Of a stretch of DNA of 64,000 nt, positions 32,240 to 43,279 are shown one piece after another (positions within the stretch are counted from its first letter, which is position 1; every line of letters starts with the position of its first letter). The notes under the pieces were generated by a model. The model did no database searches and was not told the origin of the DNA. It saw nothing but the letters and a program-made list of their open reading frames with translations. The stretch lies in contig CM048747.1 of assembly GCA_026315105.1 (NCBI GenBank), positions 284,297,154 through 284,361,153 of the forward strand. Direction: 5' to 3'. Both the position numbers and the translations under genes were made by a program. Source of the DNA: Locusta migratoria. Taxonomy: Eukaryota > Arthropoda > Insecta > Orthoptera > Acrididae.

Positions 32240-33660
32240 TCCTGTAACCAATAGCTCCTTACCGTCACCCCAGATAAATTCCAGGCTATCCTCGTAAGTC
32301 GGACCAACCCTTCCATCACCTCCCTGATTCTCATCTCATCCTATATGATCACCCCATTCGCCTCACTCTCGCCCTAAATGTGCCTTGGCCGCACCCTGGA
32401 TCGTTTCCCCTCCTGGACTCCCCACCTTAAAACCGTCCAAAAAAGGCGCACATCCATCTCCTTAAACTCCTTTTTGGCTGGACATGGCGCCTCGAGCCTA
32501 ATACTATCTTCTGTACCTACCCTTCCCTCATGCGCCCCATTTTTTGTAGCTTCCAACCAGTCTGGATCTCCGCCCCTTCCCTTCTTTGACAAAGCCCTTC
32601 AAATCATTCAACACCACACTCTCTGCCTTCCCTACATATCCATCTCCCGTTCCCCACGCGGATCCTTGTTGACATTCCATTCCCTCACCTCCTCCAGTTC
32701 TTTGCAAGTTACCACATCTGCTGCAGCATCCACAAAATCGACTCCCGCAACCCGCTGGTTTCTCCCCGTCTTACCGATCCTGGGCCTCTACCACACCACC
32801 ATCACTGGATCTCGCCGGCTCTGTATCTTCATACCCTCCACATCCTATCTCAGGGCAATTTCCGCACTCTCCTCCTCCCGGATGATGCCCTCCATCCTGA
32901 CATCTATCCATCCTCTATCCTCTTTCCTTCCTCCCTCCCCCCTTCGTAGGTCAGATCCCTCCTCCCGTCCATCCCCAACCCTACCCCCTCTTCCTGGAAT
33001 CCCGCCCTCTCCAACTCCTCTCCCCACCCCCTCTCTCTCCCCCTCCCACCCCCAGCAAACCCGCCTGCGTCAGTGATAGTGTTTTACCCACTGTTTCTGT
33101 ACAGCGTCGTAAGTGAATTTTATAATAGCTTCAGTGATCCTCGTTTTGAACACCCGTTGGCGACAGTGCTTTTCTTTTCATTGTTCGTTATTTTCCTGGA
33201 CTTCGTCAATAAACTTTTAAATTTTGCACCGTGACCCCATTTTTTCTTCACTGTGAATTTTAACTACTTCTTCTGTATACATTTTAATACTGCCGACCGC
33301 AGTGGCCAAGCGGTCTGCGCCGCGCCAGTCACAGTCTGCACGGACGCTACGGTCGGGGGATGGAATACCCCATCGGGCATGGATATTTATGTCGTCTTTA
33401 GTTGTAAGTAGTTCATAAGTAGTTTGTAAGTTTAGGGACTGATGACCCCGCAGTTAAGTCCCTTAAGCTTAACAAACACTTGGAACATTTTAATACTACT
33501 ACCAAACTCATCTACTTCATGAGAGTCAGCCGTAAGTTGTATCCTCTTTTTTATTGTTCTGTCTGTTTAATCATATTTTGTATGATCCCTTGGCTGTAAA
33601 GCAGCGTACGAAGCTGCTGCCAAATATGGGCATAAAACCTAACAAAATAAATAAATAAAC
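32240..33660 (+). mobile_element. CT-rich LINE copy 3, 3' end
   Basis: Plus-strand pieces: TVTPDKFQAILVSRTNPSIT (the RT segment after the catalytic box), LDRFPSWTPHLKTVQK, LNSFLAGHGASSLILSSVPT and later CT-rich sequence. The 3' untranslated part ends gcgtacgaagctgctgcc, then a short aaataaataaataa tail. Frameshifts make it a relic. It is 5'-truncated before the RT catalytic box. A SINE-A sits in its 3' untranslated part. Confidence 0.75.
33292..33484 (+). repeat. SINE-A, another head subtype, 13-bp TSD
   Basis: The head gccgaccgcagtggccaagc is clearly different from the common head, while the tail (tttagggactgatgacc) is the same. It is flanked by acattttaatact (33279-33291 and 33485-33497). 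Confidence 0.93.
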
Positions 33661-34117
33661 GAAACTGCCTTCCCTGTCTAAGATCGCAATACCTGTCTTT
33701 GATATTGTCATTTTGTATGGGTACTGTCACTTCGAATAGATTCCTATTTTATGCGCTTTCATATCGTTCATCCGATTGCAATAAAATTTTTCCTCTTCAC
33801 TCTCCAAACAACATTGCTTGGCGAAGGATAACTTACACCAGATTCAGACACCAATCTACCATTTTATTCTAATCTTGATGAAATTTAGCACATCTGACCT
33901 TATAAACGACGGGAATGACATTTCTTACGGTACATGGTGGATGGTACTTTACAACAGACTTCAATCTAGTGTTTTTTCTCGAGCTTGATGACATTTTGCA
34001 CACTCGATCTTCAAAACAAGAGAAACATCACTTGGCGTCATAAGGTTTCGTATGCTGAATTCGACATCGTTTCGTAAATCACCATGAAATTTGGCAGATA
34101 TATCTACTTTTGCATAT
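33661..34117. repeat. Helitron-body-like repeat units
   Basis: Segments such as cttgatgaaatttagcac, then ggtacatggtggatggtact and cttcaaaacaagag recur with variation at 27480-27700 (other strand) and 34920-35030. They look like reiterated body units of the Helitron family in this window. No terminal hairpin is visible here. Confidence 0.5.
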
Positions 34118-34345
34118 ACGGGAGGGGGGAGGGGAGAAGATGAACAGGGGAGGGGACAGGAAGAGATTGACAGGTAATGATTGACGCAGGTGGATGGTTG
34201 GATAGATAGATGGAGCGGGGAAGAGATGGAGAAGAAAGAAGAGATGCATGAGGAGGTGGCAGAGAAGTAGGAGGAGGAGGTGACGGTGAAAGAGGAGTGG
34301 GAGAGTAAGTATGTAGACAGGGACAGAGGGGCATTCAAGAGGAGA
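34118..34345 (+). repeat. Purine-rich tract
   Basis: Almost only A and G, with gaggagg-type repeats. The long minus-strand frames are compositional artefacts. Confidence 0.8.
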
Positions 34346-35055
34346 CGGACAGGGAGAGGAGGACAGACTAACTTAATATTGGAAAAATAAATACCAGAGC
34401 ACCGTCGGTATACTGCTACCTAACACAGAAGCCTGAGAGGACAAAGAGAAGTTAAGAACTAGGTACAGAGATAGGGGAAGTAACGGACAGAGAGATTAAG
34501 GAAAGGAGTGTATATTTTGCAGTTGCGAAGCATTCGGGCGTTCTCTAGTCATTTGCTGTGCAATAGTTTCGCTAAAACTCAAAAATGGTATGGCCGATTT
34601 CAATTAATTTTGTTTTTGTGTTGGTCGCTTTAATACATGGGTGGTTTAGAAAAACAAAGAACAGCGAAAACAAAAAACTCCGTAAAATCGAAAAAATCTA
34701 AAATCCCACACTTACAATCCCCTTGAAAGGCCACCCGCTATACACAACTGTTTACGAGCTGCAGCTGTAGCAAGAAAAAGTGACCACACTGCTACTCCTT
34801 TGATGCATCATAATATTAATGTGTGAACACGAAAATTGAAGTTCCGAATTTCAATATTATCTTTCTTATGCATTTGAAAAGACTGTCCCTTTATGTGTTT
34901 GTTTGCAGTTCATACAAATCTGCAACTTTATTCTGATATTGAAGAAATTTTTTACACTTGACCTTCAAAACAAGAGGAAGATCATCGCATGCATAAAATT
35001 TCGTATGGTATATGGTGGAGGGTACTTACAGACTTCGACACATACCTACAGTGTA
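34346..35055. other. Mostly unassigned, one Helitron-like unit
   Basis: 34920-35040 resembles the repeat units at 33855-34060 and 27480-27700. The remainder is unassigned. Confidence 0.4.
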
Positions 35056-35870
35056 TCATCTTTATTTATAAAGCAGAGTGACCGTATGTTTGTGTGTACG
35101 TATTGCATACAAATATACAGTTTTGTTCCAATCTTTATGAAATTTTACACACGTAAGCTTCAATCCAGGAGGACGGTCACCGTATGTGTAATCATCACGT
35201 ACGCAACACATTTCACAAGAAATTACGTAATAAACAATGAAATGCGAGAAAACCTGCTACATCACACGACAATGTTTCACATTTCCTCCTAAACCATTGG
35301 ATCGATTTCAACTAAATTTGATACGCATATTCCTTACCGTGACGTAACAGTTGCTGCAGGGTTAAGAATTACATACGACACATGATTCAGGAGATATGAC
35401 GTCATAAACAATAGAAATAGCAAAAATTTGCCACATAATGCGACGAGACTTCATTCATACACTGTATGAGAATAAGAGTACTTAGCGACTTGCAACAAAC
35501 TTTAAAGAAAATTCCAAACCTTTATTATATTTTTTTCCAGCTGACAACCACAGTAAAATAATGAAACGAAAAAAAGTTCCTCTTTTCATGAACTAAAACT
35601 ACGGTATTCGGTATTACGTTACAGTTTATAATTTCTACGCTACAAATTGTAGTAGCAGCAAATTTTGCAGATAGTAGACACACATACAGCTGAATGTAAT
35701 TTCGAAATTGTATCACAGTACGACATGTAGTTGATGAGATATAAGGACATAAATAGTAAAGTTCATGGTAAACCGCCCCACCACCATCAGGTTTTAGACC
35801 ATATTACTTCTTTACAACTAATTGTATTCGAAACAGATTGTACAGATATAGTACTTATGTAAATGAACAT
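35056..35870 (+). mobile_element. Helitron-like element, 5' part
   Basis: It starts near tctttatttataaagcagag, which resembles Helitron 5' ends, and runs through the same body as 27859-28877 in reverse orientation (for example gtgtgtaaaatttcataaag on the opposite strand, acgtcataaacaatag, accgccccaccaccatcagg). It stops at the RTE insertion and resumes at 39006 with atacctggaaaattg, matching the family beyond this point. It carries no genes. Confidence 0.65.
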
Positions 35871-38800
35871 GTTGTTGTTGTGGTCTTCAGTCCGGAGACT
35901 GGTTTGATGCAGCTCTCCACAATACCCTATCCTGAGCAAGCCTCTTCATCTCCACATAAGAACGGCAACCTACATCTGTCTGAATCTGCTTACTGTATCC
36001 ATCTCTTGGTCTACCTCTGCGATTTTTACCCCACACACTTCCCTCCAATGCTAAATTCACAATTCCTTGATGTCTAAGAATGTGTCCTACCAATCTATCC
36101 CTTCTTATAGTCAAGGTATGCCAGAAATTTCTTTTCTCCCCAGTTCTGTTCAGCACCTCCTCATTAGTTACGCGATCCACCCATCTAATCTTCAGCATTC
36201 TTCTGTAGCACCATATTTCAAAAGCCTCTATCATCTTCCTGTCCGCAATGTTTATCGTCCATGTCTCACTCCCATACAAGGCAACACTCCATACAAATGC
36301 CTTCAGAAAGGACTTCCTTAGGCTTAAATCAATATTCTATGTTAACAAATTTTTCTTTTTCAGAAACGCTTTTCTACCCATTGCCATTCTGCATTTTATA
36401 TCCTCTGTACTGCGACCATCATTTGTTATTTTACTGCCCGAGTAACAAAACTCATCTACCTCCTTTATTGCATCGTTTCCCAATCTATGTCGTCGGCAAA
36501 ACGCAATGTTTTTAATTCTTCACCCTGAACTTTAATTCCTTCTCCAAATCTCTCCTTGCTTTCCTTTATAGCTTGCTCAATGTACAAATTGAATAACAGT
36601 GGAGAAAGACTACAACCCTATCTTACTCCCTTTCCAACCACTGCATCCCTTTCATGCCCTTCAATTCTGACAACCGCTGTCTGATTTTTGTACAAGTTGT
36701 AAATAACCTTACGCTCCCTATATTTTACTCCTGCTTGCTTCAGAACTTGAAAGAGTTGATTCCAATCAACATTGTCAAAAGCCTTCTCCAAACCTACAAA
36801 AGCTAGAAATGTAGGTTTGCCTGTTCTTAATCTATCTTCTAGGATTAGCCGTAAAGTGAGTATTGCCTCCCGAGTTCCTACATTTCTCCTGAACCCAAAC
36901 TGATCTTCCCCGAGGTCGGCTTCTACCAGTTTTTCCATCCTTCTGTATATAATTCGTGTTAATATTTTGCAACCATGACTTATTAAACTGATGGTTCTGT
37001 AGTTTTCACACCTGTCTGCACCTGCTTTCTTTGGAATGGGGATTATAACATTTTTCTTAAAGTCTGAGGGTACTTCACCTGTCTCATACATCTTACACAC
37101 AATGTGAAACAGTTTTGTCATGGCTGGTTCTCCCAGAGACTTCAGTTGCTCTGACGGGATATCATTTACTCCAGGGGCCTTGTTTCGACTTAGGTCTTTC
37201 AGGGCTCTGTCAAATTCTTCTCTCAGTACAGTATCTCCTATTTCATCTTCATCTACATCCTCTTTCCTTCCTACAATATTGTCTCGAAGTTCATTTCCTT
37301 TGTAGAGCCCCTCTATATACTCTTTCCACCTTTCAGCTTTCCCTTCTTTGCTGAGATCTGGTTTTCCATCAGTGTCCTTGATATTCATAGAGCTGTTTTT
37401 CTTATTTCCAAATGTTTCTTTTATTTTCCTGTAGGCTGTATTTATTTTTCCCCTATTTATACATTCTTCTACTTCCTTGCATTTGCCTTCTAGCCACTCC
37501 TGCTTAGCCATTTTACACTTCCTGTCAATCTCATTTCTTAGTCGTCTGTACTCCATTTTGCCTGTTTTATTTACTGCATTTTTATATTTTCTCCTTTCAT
37601 CGATTAAATTTAGTATCTCCTGTGATATCCAAGGATTTTTTGTAGGTCTTTCCTTCCTACCTATTTTGTCCTCTGCTACCTTCACTATTTCATCTCTCAA
37701 TTTTACCCATTCCTCCTCTACTGTTTTATTTTCCCCTGTTTCTGTCAATTGTTGCCTAAAGCTCCCTCTGAAATTCTTAAGAACCTCAGGTTCCTTCAAT
37801 TTATCCAGGTCCCATCTCCTTATTTTCCCACCTTTTTGTAGTTTCTTCAGTTTCAGCCTACAGTTCATAACCAACAAGTTATGGTCAGAGTCTATATCTG
37901 CCCCTGGGTATGTTTTACACTGTAAAACCTGATTCCGAAATCTATGTCTTACCATTATAAAATCTATTTGGTATCTCCCGGTGTCTCCTGGTCTCTTCCA
38001 CGTATACAACCTTCTTTTGTGATTCTTGAACCAGGTGTTTGTTATAACTAAATTATGTTCCGTGCAAAATTCTACCAGGCGGCTTCCTCTTTCATTCCTT
38101 TTGCCCAGACCATATTCACCTACTATCTCCCCTTCCCTTCCTTGTCCTACTACCGAATTCCAGTCTTCCATAACAATTAAGTTTTCCTCTCCCTTAATTG
38201 TCTGAATAATTTCCTGTAGTTCCTCATATATTTCTTCGATTTCCTCATCATCGGCAGAGCTAGTTGGCATATAAACCTGTACTACTGTTGTCGGTGTTGG
38301 CTTCGTATCTATCTTGACAATGATAATGCGATCACTGTGCTGGTCGTAGTAGTTTACCTGCATTCCTATTTTCTTATTCATTATCAATCCTACTCCTGTG
38401 ATACCCCCAATTGATTTTGTATTTATAATCCTGTACTCACCTGACCAGAAATCCTGTTCATCCTGCCACCGAACTTCACTAATCCCCACTATATCTAACT
38501 TCAACCTATCCATTTCCCTTTTTAAATTTTCTAATTTTCCTACTCGATTAAGGGATCTACGCTCCGACTCGTAGTATGCCAGTATTGTCTTTCCTGATGA
38601 TCACATCCTCCTGAGTAGTCCCCGCCCGGAGATCCGAATGGGGGACTATTTTACCTCCGGAATATTTTACCCAAGAGGATGCCATCATCATATGTTCATA
38701 CAGTAGAGCTGCATGTCCTCGGGAAAGGTAACGGCTGTAGTTCCCCCTTGCTTTCAGCCGTTCGCAGTAGCTGTGTGGCAAAGCCACATTAGCTGATGTT

Positions 38801-38998
38801 ACAAGGCCAGCTCAGTCAATCATTCAGACTGTTGCCCCTGTAACTACTGAAAAGGCTGCTGCCCCTCTTCAGGAACCACACGTTTGTCTGGCCTCTCCAC
38901 AGATACCCCTCCGCTGTGGTTGCACCTACGGTACGGCTATCTGTATCGTTGAGGCACGCAAGCCACCCCACCTCGGCAATGTCTGTGGTTCATGGGAG
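35871..38998 (-). mobile_element. RTE/BovB-like LINE, near full length
   Basis: A 3128-bp minus-strand LINE flanked by a perfect 7-bp duplication, tgaacat (35864-35870 and 38999-39005). Order on the minus strand: a GC-rich 5' region, one ORF with APE endonuclease and RT, a C-terminal domain, and a 3' end in short aac repeats. The Helitron-like sequence it interrupts continues on both sides. Four lesions are visible in the coding region. A 5'-truncated copy of the same family lies at 48963-49360. Confidence 0.9.
35887..38787 (-). pseudogene. RTE/BovB-like ORF2 (EN-RT), broken
   Basis: The largest open piece (36618-38513, 631 residues) has an APE endonuclease: ISEVRW (Glu 13), EDWNS (Asp 117, Asn 119; the usual Gly before Asp is Glu), QIDF (Asp 184) and SDH (Asp 210, His 211). 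RT follows: NKAPGVNDIP, then ENYRTISLISHGCKILTRII and EDQFGFRR. Box A reads FVGLEKAFD, where the first catalytic Asp is Gly (residue 574). A TAG stop at 36618-36620 ends the frame; beyond it GCSLSPLLFNLYIEQ and LRFADDI continue. A deletion follows the ADD box, then LYGSETW and RRMLKIRW. An upstream frame (38557-38787) is cut from the main one by a small deletion. Inactive. Confidence 0.88.
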
Positions 38999-39005
38999 TG
39001 AACAT

Positions 39006-39029
39006 ATACCTGGAAAATTGTACAATTGT
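39006..39029 (+). mobile_element. Helitron-like element, continuation after the RTE
   Basis: atacctggaaaattg corresponds to the family's atacctgaaaaatggc (reverse complement near 27910). The terminal hairpin is not reached. Confidence 0.5.
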
Positions 39030-39790
39030 ACAACATGTAACGGGCTAGGAAATGACCTGCGAGGATCTCTGCAAACATCGGGAGAGTCTGGCATAAAATG
39101 GGGGCGATAAGCGATTACAAGAACTCACCAAGAGAGTTATCGCAGCCTCTGTCACCTCAATTCTCCAAATTCCTACCTACACGTGGTGCCCCTGTTAAGC
39201 CGAGCAACTCAGCAGAAGGCTGGGTAAACTAAGTCGGTGATCAAACAGCATTTGGAGGTCAGTGGAAGGCAACGGGAAACCACCACTGAAAGTATCCCGA
39301 GAAAACCCCATGGCTTCGCTCAGCTCAAAATGTTCCGGAGTTTCAAGTTCCCCGATCGGATCTCCGGGGGAACCAGGTTGATAGAAGCTTCAAGAAGATG
39401 CTGCGAGGAGTAGCACTGTATAGGAACATGGAATGTAAGAGCAATGTATCAGGGAAAATTAGACATAGTCGAAAGAGAAATGTAGAGAATTAACATCGAC
39501 ATAGTAGGAATAAGTGAAATGAGGTGGATTGGTATGGGACAATTTGCTTCAGATGGCCGTAGGATATACTATTCTAGAATGAGAACAACAGAAGAAATGG
39601 AGTAGCCTTCATAGTGATAGAGTAGGTAAAGCTGTAATACGATGCAACTATAAAAATGATGTCTATCAGACTTCAAGGTGAGCCCCTTGACATCACAGTA
39701 ATAAAAGTTTAAGCGCCAAGTAAAGTATTGACCAGTTCTATGGAGACTTTCAAGAATTACTGCTGTCGACACTAAAACAGGATATCGTCT
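39030..39790 (+). mobile_element. LINE 5' region with endonuclease fragment
   Basis: The first part includes gtggaaggcaacgggaaacc, which looks like a LINE 5' leader. Plus-strand coding pieces follow in shifting frames: IDIVGISEMRWIGMGQFASD (with the catalytic Glu of APE endonucleases), then GVAFIVIE and DITVIKVYAPS. It stops after the first third of the endonuclease. It is a different subfamily from the RTE at 35871-38998. Confidence 0.65.
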
Positions 39791-40657
39791 CCAGTAATAA
39801 AATACCTCGATACAAACATCTGTGTTGCGCATGAAATACATGACATAATAAAACAATAGTTCGATCAAATATTTTAAAACACATATTTTTATGTTTAGTG
39901 CACTGTATTAATACAGAAAACACTGAATTGTAATTTTTCCAAAGCTGAATTCATAATGTGGGAATGAAGGGGTTAATGATTTGCCATTCTGTGTCCACGA
40001 TGATGCAAAACCAGTTCTTTTTGCTGATGGTACAAGTATAGTAATCACACCCGACAAACAAGAATTAACAGATGAAATTGTAAATAATTTCTTTCATAAA
40101 ATTGTTAAGTGATTCTCTGCAAATAGAATCTTATTACATTTCGGTAAAACACAGTACATACAGTTCCGTACGATAAATGGCAAGACACGATTAATAAATA
40201 TAGTCTGTGAACAGAAGTCTGTAGCTAAGGTAGAATATTGCAAGTTTTTAGGTGTGTGTATTGACGAGAAACTGAATTGGAAGCAACACATTGATGATCT
40301 ACTGGAACGTTTTGAGTTCAGCAATTTATGCTATTAGAGTCAATGCAACTTTTGGTAACAAATTTCTCAGTAAATTAGGTTACTAATGCCTATTTCCATT
40401 CACTTATAACATATGGCTTCATGTTTGGAGTAATCCATCATTGAGAAAAACGGTATTCATTGCACAAAAGCTTGTAGTTAGAATAATTTGAGCCCACCGC
40501 AGATCATCTTGGAGACACTTATTTAAGGCTCTAGGGATCTTCACAGTAGCTTCCCATTATATATATTCACTTACAAAATCTGTTATTAAGGATCCAAACA
40601 AAAGAAAAACAATAGCACTTCGCATAGCTACAACACTAGGAGAAGGATGATCTACAC

Positions 40658-41181
40658 CAGGGTTTTTCAACTTGTGGGTCGCGCCCCCAGGGGATTCGCA
40701 AAGTCTTGTTCAGGGTGGGGGGGGGGGGGGAAGATCGTCGTCCCAGGAGGACGTACTTACACCATAAAACAACGAGACCAGTGCATGCATGGCTATTTGA
40801 TAGTTTCCTAAGAAAAGTGAAATTTATTTCATACAAAACTTACGTAATTTCTTGTTATCAATTCTAATTTGACCAGAACAGACTTTTTTTTTACAATGAA
40901 TACGCCACGTTAACGATGAATCTTACCTGCAACACCAAACACTCGTTATGCAACATATATTTTTCTGTAAACATTAATGTAAAAATATCACTGTGCGTTT
41001 CATTCCTGAAAATAGACTAAGAAATAGAATACTGTACACTTTTTTCCTTACAAGACTGTTTTATTAACAGAAAAAAAAACAGAAAATTTGCTGTATTTAA
41101 ATTCATACATATAGTTCCTACTGTACGGTGAGGGAGAGTTGGGGGATGGGGTCGCGAACTCAAAAAGGTTGCAAAACACTG
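40658..41181. mobile_element. hAT-like MITE, 524 bp
   Basis: Flanked by a perfect 8-bp duplication, atctacac (40650-40657 and 41182-41189). Termini cagggtttttcaac and, reversed, cagtgttttgcaac are near-matching inverted repeats. Both sides also carry gtcgcg in inverted positions. A G run lies near 40707-40722. There is no transposase. Removing the element restores LINE sequence. Confidence 0.9.
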
Positions 41182-41229
41182 ATCTACACTATTCAAGGTT
41201 TATTCTAACTTTGGTCTTTGGCCACTTAA

Positions 41230-42043
41230 CCCTTTTCTGCCCGACGGGACTTAAAAGTCCCAGTGCATTTACAGCGTCCTAAAACTAAGTGGAAAATGAT
41301 ATCTGACGTGTATTCCTGACGCGACGTCAGGGTCCTTATGATGTATCATGTGAAATACTCCCTGGCCGATAACTGTTCAATATGAATGCTCACAGACAGC
41401 AATAGAAAACGGACTCTTATATTTGTGTGCACGATTTTGTCAGGCGAGTTTTGTTCTCAAAAAAAGATGCTGTTGTGTGTTCTCACATTGGTAATTTTGT
41501 TTTCTATTATTTTAGCTGATAGAAACTGATATTATTCAATGAATAGAGCTCTTTTTATTTATACAGTATTTCAAAACAGTGCTGAAAGTGTTTAGTACTG
41601 ACTGTGTCAAAGGCATTTTGTGCATGTTATTTTTGTAGTTTTCGTTGTTGCTAGGTGTTAATAATAAATGATTGTAGATTTCTTTTGTTTACGGATTACG
41701 AAATGTGAATACGGTTCAGGGATGATTGATGTTTGCTTTTTTTCCCCTTCAGATCAATATGTAAAATGCCATTTCGCTATAACAATTTTGCTATATTTTT
41801 CCTTGCTGGTAAATCCTTATATTAACAGTGATAAGCATTTCATAACTTCTCCAAATTAAATTATATTCTCTTTGAGTTCGAAGTCCCTTTTTTTTAATTT
41901 TTTTTATTTTGTATTTTTTGTGTCAAAAAGGAAAACAAAAATGTGTGAATAAACTACTGTGCTTTTTTTTAATCACTCTGGTAATAAAATAACCAAATAT
42001 GAAGTTGTGTGCTCGAATATTTGATAGTTTGGGCAGGAAAGGG
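41230..42043. mobile_element. piggyBac-like MITE, 814 bp
   Basis: Flanked by TTAA on both sides (41226-41229 and 42044-42047), the piggyBac target. Inverted termini: cccttttctgccc on the left and, reversed, ccctttcctgccc on the right (12 of 13). Just inside the left end, gggacttaaaagtccc forms a perfect small hairpin. The body is AT-rich with no transposase. The interrupted LINE continues on both sides. Confidence 0.9.
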
Positions 42044-42300
42044 TTAACCAAGTCAGAGCAAATGTCAGGAAGGTAGTCAACCAGCATTTACAAACAAAGA
42101 ATTTCTGAATGAAAATCCTTCTAATTAGTAGACTAATTTTCACATAGAAATTAGTAATTTTACATAATAATAATAAATAGTAATAATAATAATAATAAAA
42201 TTAAATAAAAATGTATGTAATGTTACCTTCTACAAAACTGACACGCTCCATATCTTTATTAAATCTCGTATTCATGATCTATGAAACGAATATAAATCCA

Positions 42301-42969
42301 ATATGCTCTACTCTGTTGTCTTAAGCGTTGCCACAACGGTCCTGCAACCGTTGAGATGGTTTGGGGTGGTACTGGATTCCACTGCCGCACCTCTGAGGTA
42401 GGCAACTGCCAGTTTACTGATCAGCCAGCGTTACGTCCGTTGTTATTCCATAGCTTTGTAGCTTGCCGGCGGCCACGTTGCAACAGAGTAACGTGCAACC
42501 ACTCACGGCACGCGGTGTTCAAGACTTGTTATCGTCCATCGGAATGCATTGCTGCAATGGCTCCTCCCCGTTCTTCCGATCTCTTGCCTATCGGAAATGT
42601 CTTATCGACGATTACGATTCGACTAGTCCAGGATACACCACTGTATCAACTTTGGAGATATCCAGAGCTTCTGATTCAAGCACGAGGCGTGTAATAGCGA
42701 TTATAGACAGCAATGGCGGTATTAGTCGACACTGATTTAATCAATTTTTCTTGCTTCAAATGGGGCTGTATTTTTCATTCGTATGATTTTTTATACAGCT
42801 TGTTATCACTCAAATAAATTTGGATACGATATCACCGGTCCTCCTTGGTGTTGAATGTTGGAAGGCCAGCGGTATATATTTTCTACGTTCATGCAGCAAA
42901 ACAAACATTTTGGAGGCAGTATGTACATTGCTCAAAACAATTAGGCGATCAGGTGAGATTCATACACAA
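42301..42969. other. Unassigned DNA
   Basis: No gene recognised. The tgctcaaaacaattaggcga stretch near 42934 resembles the terminal repeat of the Tc1 at 53393-54540, so part may be Tc1-derived. Confidence 0.35.
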
Positions 42970-42980
42970 TACACACATGG

Positions 42981-43236
42981 GGACCGAGCGAGGTGGCGCA
43001 GTGGTAACGCACTGGACTCGTATTCGGAAGGATGGTGGTTCAAATCCACCTCCGGCCATTCATATTTAGGTTTTCCGTGATTTCCCTAAATCACTCCAGG
43101 CAAATACCGGGATGTTTCCTTTCAAAGGGCACGGCCGATTTCCTTCTTTCATCCTTACCCAAAACAAAAATCCGAGCGTTAGCTCCGTCTCTAATGACCA
43201 CGCTGTCGACGGGACGTTAAACCCTAAGATTTCTTC
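42981..43236 (+). repeat. SINE-B, complete, 11-bp TSD
   Basis: The reference copy for this family: ccgagcgaggtggcgcagtg (A-box region), ggttcaaatccacc (B-box), tcactccaggcaaatacc, tttcctttcaaagggcac, aatccgagcgttagctccgt and gacgttaaaccctaa. Flanked by tacacacatgg (42970-42980 and 43237-43247). Confidence 0.93.
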
Positions 43237-43279
43237 TACACACATGGAAACGTATTTTGTTCACATATTGGTAACAATT

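Larger units (their letters stand above)
39973..42300 (+). mobile_element. LINE-J copy 1, 3' half, hit by two MITEs
   Basis: The same family as the LINE at 46747-48248. It begins in RT at the NDLP-like block, followed by PVLFADGTSIVI (the ADD box altered to ADG) and VITPDKQELTDEIV, then decayed sequence to the SHYIYSL region. It is interrupted at 40658-41181 and 41230-42043. After removing both insertions it aligns with the other copy, except for a gap of about 40 bases where ctttgg repeats. The 3' end is gacacgctccatatc, then gatctatgaaacgaatataa. Confidence 0.82.

Noticed and set aside
34104..34338. Pro/Ser-rich minus-strand frames
   Set aside because: Low-complexity purine tract on the plus strand.
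36067..37932. Several plus-strand open frames of 60-150 codons
   Set aside because: Antisense of the RTE-like LINE coding region.
42356..42735. Two overlapping plus-strand frames of 90-112 codons
   Set aside because: No recognisable domain, no splice signals checked as convincing, no composition shift.
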